From Bacteroides intestinalis DSM 17393 (GTDB taxonomy: Bacteria; Bacteroidota; Bacteroidia; Bacteroidales; Bacteroidaceae), in assembly GCF_000172175.1 (NCBI RefSeq), contig NZ_ABJL02000008.1:682001-746000 (forward strand): a DNA stretch of 64,000 bases, in the 5' to 3' direction. Of the stretch, positions 37,324-44,069 are shown one piece after another; the stretch's first letter is position 1; each line of letters opens with the position of its first letter. A program made the translations under genes and the position numbers. The notes beneath the pieces were generated by a model that did not search any database, was not told the origin of the DNA, and saw nothing but the letters and a program-made list of their open reading frames with translations.

Positions 37324-37797
37324 TTATTTTATCTCCTCAAACGGATACTGATTCTCCTCAAAATCCTTCAACTCCTCCACAATCTTCGTCTGTTCCAAAG
37401 TCAGCTCTCCCTTATTCCAAGTGTTAATAATTTCATGAGCCTCCTTCGCTAAACTCTCATCATAAAATTCACCATAACAATACGTCAATAGCCTAACCTT
37501 TAACAACGAAGGAGAAAGTTTTGGAAGCACCTCCCAGCTACGATCCAACACACTCTGAATACATTCCTGCTTACTACCATTATCATAAATAGTAGCAGCA
37601 AAAGCCACCAACAAGCCAAGACAGAGTTCAGCCTCCTCCTCAACCGTAGTTCCACGAGTATTATAAAGTTCAATAGCTCGTTCGTAGACATCACGGTTCA
37701 AACGTGTAAATTGGTCCGCATAGATGGGACTTCCATCTAGCCCATAGGTTAGAAGATGATGGGCTAAAGAAAATAATGATGAAGAATTAGAATCCAT
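37324..37797 (-). CDS. upxZ: UpxZ family antagonist of transcription antitermination
   Basis: 157 residues with the UpxZ pattern: LAHHLLTYGLDGSPIYADQF near the N terminus, then VEEEAELCLGLLVAF, DNGSKQECIQSVLDRSW and LLTYCYGEFYDE. In B. fragilis such proteins block UpxY proteins of other capsule loci, so that usually one capsule is transcribed at a time. It is encoded just downstream of upxY as in that species. Confidence 0.9.
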   Translation of the reverse strand: MDSNSSSLFSLAHHLLTYGLDGSPIYADQFTRLNRDVYERAIELYNTRGTTVEEEAELCLGLLVAFAATIYDNGSKQECIQSVLDRSWEVLPKLSPSLLKVRLLTYCYGEFYDESLAKEAHEIINTWNKGELTLEQTKIVEELKDFEENQYPFEEIK

Positions 37798-37891
37798 ATT
37801 ATAAATTGTTTTATTCCAAAAAGAGAATTTCCTTTGACGAATTCAAGATGATAATAGTATTATTAACCAATAGCTACTATCAATGATAATA

Positions 37892-38464
37892 TCAATCAAC
37901 AACTACCGGTTCAACAAGCGAAGGGGGTATAAAAGTAGTAGCAATAGCCATGACACCTTCAATATTAACGACCACACGGCGATCATGCCTGATACGAACA
38001 AACTCGCCAATAACACCTTTGAAGACACCATCTGTGATACGAACTTTCTGACCTTTCACCAAGTTCAATTCAGTTGACTCAATATAAAGAACTGCTTCGT
38101 CGTAACTACCCGCCACGAGAATAAAGCTACGCATCTGCGCATCAGGAATAACGACCGGACGACAATATTCACGATTCATAATGAAACGTATAGGCATTTT
38201 TCCCTCGAGTTCATCCTTCAAAGCGTCTATACGCTTACGAGTAGAATGAATAAAGACAAGATTATGAATGGCAGGAACCAACTTACGTACACGCTTACCA
38301 CCTTTCATTACTATTCCGTAACGCATAGGGATAAAACTCTCTATGTTTTCCTCGTCCAAAATAGCTTTCAAAGCCAATTCACGACTGTAGGAAACACGAA
38401 CAGCAAACCAGTGGAGTAATTGAGAGTTAGGAGTAGAAAGTTGAGAGTCAGTACTTTCGTTCAT
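37892..38464 (-). CDS. upxY: UpxY family NusG-like transcription antiterminator
   Basis: 190 residues. The NGN domain (about 14-120) contains HWFAVRVSYSRELALKAIL and ESFIPMRYGI; the KOW domain near the C terminus contains VKGQKVRITDGVFKGVIGEFVRI. UpxY proteins act in the 5' leader of their own capsule operon to let RNA polymerase read through. Residues 5-15 are a low-complexity SQLSTPNSQLL stretch. A 6-bp hairpin lies 8 bp before the ATG. First gene of the operon. Confidence 0.93.
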   Translation of the reverse strand: MNESTDSQLSTPNSQLLHWFAVRVSYSRELALKAILDEENIESFIPMRYGIVMKGGKRVRKLVPAIHNLVFIHSTRKRIDALKDELEGKMPIRFIMNREYCRPVVIPDAQMRSFILVAGSYDEAVLYIESTELNLVKGQKVRITDGVFKGVIGEFVRIRHDRRVVVNIEGVMAIATTFIPPSLVEPVVVD

Positions 38465-38694
38465 GGAATTTTCGCGAAGTTAGTTCGCGTCAGGATATTT
38501 TTTAGGGACACCGGAGTAGTGAAATACCTACCGGTCAAATTATGTAATGCGATTATTTTAAGTAGCTTAACTTGCATTCATTTTATTCCAAAACTTTCTA
38601 CCGTCACGGAAAAAAAGTCTATGAAACAATTATATGGAACTTTTTATATATAAAAAGCTATAAACGAATAGATTAGAGAGAAAAATCGTTTTTT
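38465..38694 (-). promoter_or_regulatory. Leader of the capsule operon (between invertible segment and upxY)
   Basis: About 230 untranslated bases. Contains a hairpin CGCGAA-ctaac-TTCGCG (38473-38489 on the plus strand) just upstream of the upxY start and an 18-bp AT-rich palindrome, ctttttatatataaaaag (38640-38657). In B. fragilis, UpxY acts in the leader of its own operon; by analogy this is the likely site. No ORF seen. Confidence 0.6.
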
Positions 38695-38709
38695 AATCGT
38701 TCGTTTAAT
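38695..38709. repeat. Left inverted repeat of the invertible promoter
   Basis: AATCGTTCGTTTAAT, a perfect 15-bp inverted match to 38891-38905. The core resembles the AAACGNNCG-type repeats flanking B. fragilis capsule promoters. Confidence 0.8.
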
Positions 38710-38890
38710 ATGTGTAAATATTTACGAAAGAATAGTAGCTGTCAGGATAATAATCCGAATAGATATTAATGACATTTATTTTGAGAATAACAGTTTGTAT
38801 ATTAGATGTTTACATAAAGAGGAAAGTGTTTGCAAGATTATTTTTATTAAACATCTTGCACATTCCAAAAATACCTTTTATCTTTGCACC
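38710..38890. promoter_or_regulatory. Putative invertible promoter segment (181 bp), OFF orientation
   Basis: The segment between the two 15-bp repeats. It contains one good promoter reading toward the plus strand, away from upxY. Inversion would turn that promoter toward the capsule operon. Size and layout match B. fragilis capsule promoters inverted by the Mpi serine recombinase. No recombinase gene is in the window, so it would act in trans. Also holds an internal 8-bp inverted repeat (tgcaagat at 38831-38838, atcttgca at 38853-38860) overlapping the -33 element. Confidence 0.75.
38856..38886 (+). promoter_or_regulatory. Promoter within the invertible segment
   Basis: TTG (38856-38858), 20 bases, then TATCTTTG (38879-38886), a strong Bacteroides promoter match. 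The expected start of transcription is inside the right repeat, heading to the gene at 39087. Confidence 0.75.
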
Positions 38891-38905
38891 ATTAAACGAA
38901 CGATT
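38891..38905. repeat. Right inverted repeat of the invertible promoter
   Basis: ATTAAACGAACGATT, exact reverse complement of 38695-38709. Confidence 0.8.
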
Positions 38906-39086
38906 TTTGAGCACTCAAAAAACAAGAACCTATCTTCCTATATACCAACCTATTAAGCTACATAGAGAAAAGTTTCAAAGTAACATTAATCCCGATATTC
39001 TTGTCCACTCTTCTTTTTACACTTACCTTCGCAACTTACAACATATTTTTCCATCACTAATTCTAACATTAAAAAACATCTGAAAT

Positions 39087-39450
39087 ATGGAAAAGAATAA
39101 AGTAAATACAGCAGCAAAAAAAAACTGCAAAAAAGAACAAGAATAATAGTAAGAAACCAATAAAACAAGGTATTAAGGCAAAAAGAGGGCCCAAACCCGG
39201 GGCTACGATTACAAGAATAATCGACCGTCGGGACATTATAGAAAAAGCATTTTTAGAGCTCTACATGATAAATTGTCTGGACGCGTCTCCAGAAAACGGA
39301 TTGGCAACGCTTGCACGTTTTTTATACAGAAGAGAAAAGTTTCAGCAAAAGAACGGTAAACGAATATCAGCCAACACAATAAGGCAAGATTTGATTGAAT
39401 TACTTAAAGAGTCCAAGTATACAAATCCGAGAAATAGAAAGAGAAAATAA
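39087..39450 (+). pseudogene. Small basic protein, frameshifted at an A9 tract
   Basis: From the ATG at 39087 the frame MEKNKVNTAA stops after 19 codons. Removing one A from the A9 run (39116-39124) joins it to an open frame ending at 39450. The restored protein has about 120 residues, with a Lys/Asn-rich N terminus, KRGPKPGATITRIIDRR, and a C-terminal FLYRREKFQQKNGKRISANTI segment that looks helix-turn-helix-like. No other start lies upstream in the second frame (a TAA blocks it); an internal ATG at 39265 would give 61 residues. Family not recognised. It is the first gene downstream of the invertible promoter in its present orientation. Confidence 0.6.
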
Positions 39451-39480
39451 CAACAAAAAACAAGTATGAATTAGTGTTGA

Positions 39481-39492
39481 ACAACATGTTGT
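39481..39492. repeat. 12-bp perfect palindrome
   Basis: ACAACATGTTGT in the gap before the BT4734-like gene; possible operator or start of a structured RNA. Confidence 0.4.
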
Positions 39493-39499
39493 AAAAGGA

Positions 39500-39532
39500 C
39501 TTAATTTTGCCCCCGCTTTGGCAAAGATTAAG
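39500..39532 (+). other. Hairpin in the leader of the BT4734-like gene
   Basis: cttaattttgcc (39500-39511) pairs with ggcaaagattaag (39520-39532) with one wobble and one bulged A. It directly precedes a terminator-like hairpin, so the two may form an attenuator or a small RNA. Confidence 0.45.
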
Positions 39533-39543
39533 CCCTGCAGATG

Positions 39544-39584
39544 AGAAGATGCCGCTTTATCCAAAAGTGACATCTTCTTTTTTT
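39544..39584 (+). terminator. Intrinsic terminator
   Basis: agaagatg (39544-39551) pairs with catcttct (39571-39578), followed by six T residues. It lies 94 bases past the stop at 39450 and 60 bases before the BT4734-like start. Confidence 0.65.
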
Positions 39585-39643
39585 GCCCGACACAAACACC
39601 TACTAAAGAATTAAAAATGAAATAATTAAAAAAATGAAATGCA

Positions 39644-40264
39644 ATGGAAAATGTTTTCAAAATGTCACTATTCATGCCCCCTATCTCGCCGATTAAGGAC
39701 AAAACAACCGGAAGAACTGTAAAGAGCGCCACACTTACTCCGCTACGGACAATAAATCTGGAAGAAATATATAAACTGATAACCTCCAACGAGAAACTCA
39801 CTGCATTGACTCTTGAAGTGCGAAACGCCGCGCTGCAAGGTGACGAAGACACCAGCCGTCTCCTGAAGCAGCAAACACTGCCCTACGTGACCCCTTGCGG
39901 AATCTTCACCCGTCGCCGAAGCGACTGCCTGGAAGAGCTGTCCGGACTGGTAGTAGTAGACATCGATCATCTCGAATCCACCGAAGAAGCCGAAATCCTA
40001 CGACAAGAATTATTCGATGACCCTTATCTGTGTCCCGCACTGGCATTCATCAGTCCCAGTGGACTGGGCGTGAAAGCCTTCATTCCTCATGCCTCGGAAC
40101 AAAACGCCACAGATGGAATCCGCTGGGCCATGAACTATGTACACTGCATGTACGACAGCAACCACCGCCAACCCGGAAAAGGAGTGGATACATCGGGAAA
40201 AGACCTCGTACGCTCCTGCTTCCTCTGCCATGACGAAGGGGCACTTTTGAGAACTAAAAAATAA
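39644..40264 (+). CDS. BT4734-like (VirE N-terminal domain) protein
   Basis: 206 residues. It contains VVVDIDHLE, ALAFISPSGLGVKAFIP and GKGVDTSGKDLVRSCFLCHDEG, patterns of the BT4734-like/VirE N-terminal domain, which has a primase-polymerase-like look. It ends 61 bp before a DUF3987 gene in a different frame; elsewhere the two domains can be one protein of about 800 residues, so these are likely partners. Function unknown; common next to Bacteroides capsule loci. Confidence 0.8.
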   Translation: MENVFKMSLFMPPISPIKDKTTGRTVKSATLTPLRTINLEEIYKLITSNEKLTALTLEVRNAALQGDEDTSRLLKQQTLPYVTPCGIFTRRRSDCLEELSGLVVVDIDHLESTEEAEILRQELFDDPYLCPALAFISPSGLGVKAFIPHASEQNATDGIRWAMNYVHCMYDSNHRQPGKGVDTSGKDLVRSCFLCHDEGALLRTKK

Positions 40265-40325
40265 ACATCGAAAATTAAAATCACGAATCAACATCCCAAA
40301 TTATAATTCAAAATACTTAAAGCCA

Positions 40326-42116
40326 ATGGAACAATTATCTGCATTGCACCGCCTGACCGAAGCAGTCAGAAATGCAGGAGCCGACATCGCTCCCACTTAT
40401 CAAGAGTATATACAACTGGCATTTGCCATCACCACCGACTGTGGCGAAGCGGGCCGCCAAGATTTCCTGACCTTGTGCAGTTTCTCACCAAAGTACGATC
40501 CACGAGCAGCCGACAAACTATTCAGCAATGCACTGAAAAACGGACACAACAACGTACACATAGGTACCGCCTTCCATCTGGCCGAAGTTTGCGGCATAAA
40601 AGTCCAATCCGAAATTCCGCACGGATGGGGTACACTTGGTACACAAGGTTCGCACTCCTCTTCTGCCTCACACACACGCACACGTGAAGAAGATGTATCC
40701 GCACATGAGGAAGAAAACCTACTGGACAGCAGCCCTCTCTCTCCCCTGCCCACTTTCGACGAGCACACTCATTGGCCTTATCCCTTGGAACGCATCGTTA
40801 GCTACGGCACCTCCCGTGCCCAATGCGACGTACTGCTACTGGGAACTGTCACCGTACTGGGTGCCAGCATGGGACGGCACGTGCGATGTGCCTACGGAGG
40901 AAAAATGATCTCGCCCTGTCTACAGACTTTCATCACAGCACTGCCCGCATCAGGCAAAGGCGTGCTCTCGCTGGTACGCCTGCTGGTAGAACCCCTCCAC
41001 GATGAAATCCGCAAACAGGTGGCCGAAAATATGGCATCCTATCGCCGCGAAAAAGCAAAGTACGAGACACTGGGCAAAGAACGTGCAAAGACCGAGCCTC
41101 CCGTAATCCCGCCCAACAAGATGTTCCTCATCTCCGGCAACAACACCGGAACGGGTATCCTGCAGAACCTGATGGATTCTGACGGCACCGGCCTGATATG
41201 CGAAAATGAGGCCGACACCATCTCCACCGCCATAGGATCGGAGTACGGCCACTGGAGCGACACCATGCGCAAGGCCTTCGACCACGACGGCCTTTCCTAC
41301 AACCGCCGCACCGACCGGGAATACCGCGAAGTGAAAAAGAGCTATCTCGCCGTACTTCTTTCCGGCACCCCAGCACAAGTGAAGCCCCTGATACCCAGTG
41401 CCGAAAACGGACTCTTTTCCCGGCAAGTATTCTACTACATGCCCGCCATACACTACTGGCAGAACCAGTTCGACCGCAACGACAACAATCTCGAAGAGAT
41501 ATTCACTGCACTGGGCATGGAATGGAAAGAAAAGCAGAAGGCCATCGTCATGAACGGACTTTTCACCCTGCGCCTCACCGACGGGCAGAAAGAGGAATTC
41601 AACCGTTTATTCTCCAGTCTATTCGTACGTTCCGGACTGACCAACGGTGACGAAATGTCGAGCAGCGTGGCGCGTCTGGCCATCAATATCTGCCGCATCA
41701 TGGAAGTGGTGGCCATGCTCCGCGCATTGGAGCACGAAGAGATAGCCGATTCACCCAATGTATCGCCCGACCCGAACACCGCTCCGGACAATCTGAAGGA
41801 TCACATCGTCAGCTTATGGAACCTCATCATCACTCCCGACGATTTCCATGCCGTGCTGTCCCTGGCCGAAAGCCTCTACCGCCACACCACCCATATCCTC
41901 TCCTTCCTACCTGCTACCGAAGTCACCAGCCGGGGCAATGCTGACCGGGATGCACTGGTGCAATGCATGGAAAAGAAATTTACACGGGCCGAATTCATAA
42001 AAAAAGCCGAAGAGATAGGCATTAAACCCGGAACAGCCTCTACCTGGCTCAAGCGCTTGCAGAAGCACGGTCTGGTGGAGAGTGTGGATGGAAACGGAAC
42101 TTATCAAAAGCCCTAA
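40326..42116 (+). CDS. DUF3987 domain protein (primase/helicase-like)
   Basis: 596 residues. The N-terminal part (about 1-90, AFAITTDCGEAGRQDF, KYDPRAADKLF) resembles the PriCT-type region. A DUF3987 core follows with a Walker-A-like ITALPASGKGVLSLV (about 205), ISGNNTGTGILQNL and CENEADTIS. The C terminus has a winged-helix look (FTRAEFIKKAEEIGIKPGTA). Probably DNA-binding or replication-related, from a mobile-element ancestor; no measured function. Codon and base use is GC-richer than the capsule operon. Confidence 0.82.
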   Translation: MEQLSALHRLTEAVRNAGADIAPTYQEYIQLAFAITTDCGEAGRQDFLTLCSFSPKYDPRAADKLFSNALKNGHNNVHIGTAFHLAEVCGIKVQSEIPHGWGTLGTQGSHSSSASHTRTREEDVSAHEEENLLDSSPLSPLPTFDEHTHWPYPLERIVSYGTSRAQCDVLLLGTVTVLGASMGRHVRCAYGGKMISPCLQTFITALPASGKGVLSLVRLLVEPLHDEIRKQVAENMASYRREKAKYETLGKERAKTEPPVIPPNKMFLISGNNTGTGILQNLMDSDGTGLICENEADTISTAIGSEYGHWSDTMRKAFDHDGLSYNRRTDREYREVKKSYLAVLLSGTPAQVKPLIPSAENGLFSRQVFYYMPAIHYWQNQFDRNDNNLEEIFTALGMEWKEKQKAIVMNGLFTLRLTDGQKEEFNRLFSSLFVRSGLTNGDEMSSSVARLAINICRIMEVVAMLRALEHEEIADSPNVSPDPNTAPDNLKDHIVSLWNLIITPDDFHAVLSLAESLYRHTTHILSFLPATEVTSRGNADRDALVQCMEKKFTRAEFIKKAEEIGIKPGTASTWLKRLQKHGLVESVDGNGTYQKP

Positions 42117-42176
42117 CCATAGATACGCACGTGTGTGCGAAACAAACGGAAACAGTGAACCTCTGTACCAAGTGTA

Positions 42177-42212
42177 CCAACCTCAACTTTACGCCGCCCA
42201 ACCTCAACTTTA
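42177..42212. repeat. 15-bp direct repeat, 21-bp period
   Basis: ccaacctcaacttta occurs at 42177-42191 and 42198-42212, in the gap between converging DUF3987 and DUF4248 genes, touching the DUF4248 stop codon. Confidence 0.6.
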
Positions 42213-42437
42213 AGGTTCGCCAAGTGCAGCCGCTATCAGGCTCACCTGGGCGGACGTATAGGTGCGGGAGTGAGAGGACGTCCCCACAGCGGCCAAGTCA
42301 TCACACAGGCCGGGATAAAGTTCAATCCAATGCTTCAACTTGCGGTAAGCGGATTCGGGACAAAGATTGGGACAATAGAGCTGGGCAAGTTCGGTGCGCC
42401 CATAGGTACGGATTTCAAAAGTGTTCATATCTGACAT
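42210..42437 (-). CDS. DUF4248 domain protein
   Basis: 75 residues (72 from the second ATG, MNTFEIRTYGRTELAQLY). It matches the DUF4248 type of small Bacteroides protein: YCPNLCPESAYRKLKHWI and a C-terminal TSAQVSLIAAALG. Probably helix-turn-helix-like (MerR-like fold suggestion only). Convergent with the DUF3987 gene and divergent from the HU-like gene. Confidence 0.8.
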   Translation of the reverse strand: MSDMNTFEIRTYGRTELAQLYCPNLCPESAYRKLKHWIELYPGLCDDLAAVGTSSHSRTYTSAQVSLIAAALGEP

Positions 42438-42455
42438 TCATGTGTTATATTTCAT

Positions 42456-42486
42456 CAAATATAGCTATAAATCACGACATTGGCAA
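42456..42486 (-). promoter_or_regulatory. Promoter of the DUF4248 gene
   Basis: Minus-strand TTG (42484-42486), 20 bases, TATATTTG (42456-42463), 19 bases before the start codon. Confidence 0.6.
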
Positions 42487-42570
42487 CTATACGCATATAA
42501 ATAACAGACAGAAACCGTCCGTAATCGACCGTAACAATCCGAAAGTGACAAACACCCGTATACACGGTAT

Positions 42571-42578
42571 TATCTTTG
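42571..42578 (+). promoter_or_regulatory. Promoter of the HU-like gene
   Basis: TATCTTTG, a full TAnnTTTG match, 67 bases upstream of the HU-like ATG; the -33 element is not clear. Confidence 0.5.
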
Positions 42579-42645
42579 CATCGTTGAGTTCAACACCGTG
42601 AATATTTAATTTTTAATTATTAATTCTTAATTTGTTTATCAAACT

Positions 42646-43128
42646 ATGATTCGTTACAAAAAGTATCAAGTGACGGGCGAAAACAGCCCGCTGAAAGGTC
42701 TCTGGTATGCACGCCCCGTAATTGAGGAGACTTTCGACATTGAGAAGCTTGCCAAGCACATGTCCAACCACAACACCCCCTACTCGTCCGGAGTCATCAA
42801 GGGAGTGCTGACTGACATGGTATCCTGCACCAAGGAGCTGATTCTGGACGGAAAGAATGTAAAAATGGACGATCTCGCCATTTTCTCCGTGGGGATTGTC
42901 AGCAAGAAAGGCGCGCAATCCGCTGCCGACTTCTCGCTGGCCAACAACGTGAAGGGGCTGAAACTCCGTGCCCGTGCCACGGGAGAACTGAGCAATGCAC
43001 AGATTAACCTGGAAGGGCAGATGAAGGAGTCTTCCATGTATACCGTAGAAGGTAAACCGTCCGGTAATAAGCCCGACGGAAGCGGCGAAGGAAACGACGG
43101 GGGAATCGAAGATGACCCGTTGGGATAA
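42646..43128 (+). CDS. HU/IHF family DNA-binding protein (Bacteroides HU-like)
   Basis: 160 residues. Residues about 1-125 follow the HU-like fold of Bacteroidales (RYKKYQVTGENSPLKGLWY, TPYSSGVIKGVLTDMVSC, KMDDLAIFSVGIVSKKGA), with a flexible Gly/Asp-rich tail (SGEGNDGGIEDDPLG). Probably a nucleoid-type protein; the specific role next to capsule loci is unknown. Followed by smalltalk and the amidase on the same strand. Confidence 0.85.
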   Translation: MIRYKKYQVTGENSPLKGLWYARPVIEETFDIEKLAKHMSNHNTPYSSGVIKGVLTDMVSCTKELILDGKNVKMDDLAIFSVGIVSKKGAQSAADFSLANNVKGLKLRARATGELSNAQINLEGQMKESSMYTVEGKPSGNKPDGSGEGNDGGIEDDPLG

Positions 43129-43267
43129 TCTAAAGTCGAAGGCCGTAGAAATTAAAAATTAAAGGCTGCGCGAGGATTTAATCTTCAAGTTTCAATGCTT
43201 AACATTTAATTATTAATTTTCCAAGTAGTCAATTTTCTAAGTTCTAACTATTAATTATCTACTCACC

Positions 43268-43375
43268 ATGAATGAAGAAAAAAAGTCAAAATCTGTATGG
43301 GGTATTGTCCTCAAAGTAATCATCACCGTAGCCACCGCCATAGTGGGAGCTTTAGGTTTAGGCGCCTGCAAGTAG
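43268..43375 (+). CDS. Smalltalk protein (short membrane peptide)
   Basis: 35 residues from the ATG at 43268: MNEEKKSKSVWGIVLK, a hydrophobic helix (VIITVATAIVGALGLG) and a terminal ACK. It matches the smalltalk family of Bacteroidetes. Ends 2 bp before the amidase start, so co-translation is likely. A single charged head plus one helix is holin-like in shape; function not established. Confidence 0.88.
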   Translation: MNEEKKSKSVWGIVLKVIITVATAIVGALGLGACK

Positions 43376-43377
43376 CC

Positions 43378-43791
43378 ATGCGTACGATTACCCTCCTCAT
43401 TATTCATTGCTCGGCCACGCCTCAGGGCGTGTGCCTGAGCCTTGAGGATTGTCGTCGCGAACACATCCGCCACCGTGGCTTCAGCGACATCGGCTACCAT
43501 TTCTACGTAACCCGCGACGGAGAGATTCATCGTGGCCGTCCCACGGAAAAAATCGGTGCGCATTGCCTCAACCATAACCGCCACTCCATCGGCATCTGTT
43601 ACGAAGGAGGACTGGATGCCAAAGGCCGACCGTCCGACACCCGCACGTTGGAACAAAAGGCTTCACTGCTGGCCCTACTGCGCGAGTTGAAACGTATTTT
43701 TCCACGCGCACTGATTGTAGGGCATCATGATTTGAATCCGATAAAACCTTGTCCATGCTTCAATGCGGAAAGGGAATATAGGGGGCTGTAA
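43378..43791 (+). CDS. N-acetylmuramoyl-L-alanine amidase (PGRP/type 2)
   Basis: 137 residues from the ATG at 43378, the frame-appropriate start 2 bp after smalltalk. Zinc-site residues are visible: LLIIHCSATPQG (His), GYHFYVTRDGEIHRG, and VGHHDLNPIKPCPCFN (His and Cys). It cleaves the MurNAc-L-Ala bond in peptidoglycan. There is no signal peptide, so export would need help, as with phage endolysins. Confidence 0.9.
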   Translation: MRTITLLIIHCSATPQGVCLSLEDCRREHIRHRGFSDIGYHFYVTRDGEIHRGRPTEKIGAHCLNHNRHSIGICYEGGLDAKGRPSDTRTLEQKASLLALLRELKRIFPRALIVGHHDLNPIKPCPCFNAEREYRGL

Positions 43792-43806
43792 AAAGCTCCC
43801 TTTTTT
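43781..43806 (+). terminator. Intrinsic terminator after the amidase gene
   Basis: gggggct (43781-43787) pairs with agctccc (43794-43800) with one G-T wobble, followed by six T residues. It overlaps the amidase stop codon. Confidence 0.7.
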
Positions 43807-43866
43807 CAAATAAAGGCTTTCCGGGAATTTTGTGCCTATTTAAATTTTGCTTAAAAAAGAATGCTG

Positions 43867-43973
43867 AATAAAAAGAGTGATAAGATGGTAAGGTGATAAA
43901 GTGGCTGCGCTATATATCACAGAGCGTTATCCCACTATCACTTTATCACTCTACCACCTTATCACACTTTATT
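43867..43973. repeat. Large imperfect inverted repeat upstream of tex
   Basis: Arms of about 38 and 42 bases (43867-43904 and 43932-43973), built of repeated gtgataag/gtgataaag words and their complements, with a 27-nt loop. It lies in the 278-bp gap between the amidase and tex genes. Probably a dispersed palindromic element or structured leader. Confidence 0.6.
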
Positions 43974-44033
43974 CATACCCCGTCCGATATGAATTCATTC
44001 AACTCCTGATTCGCATTTTTTATAATTCTTTTG

Positions 44034-44041
44034 TACCTTTG
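44034..44041 (+). promoter_or_regulatory. Promoter of tex
   Basis: TACCTTTG, matching TAnnTTTG, 28 bases before the tex ATG; -33 element weak. Confidence 0.5.
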
Positions 44042-44069
44042 ACGCTTATTATTCAAAAAACGATTCAAC

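Noticed and set aside
39644..43791. Integrative mobile element or prophage
   Set aside because: Phage-like genes but no integrase, transposase, capsid genes or flanking attachment repeats seen.
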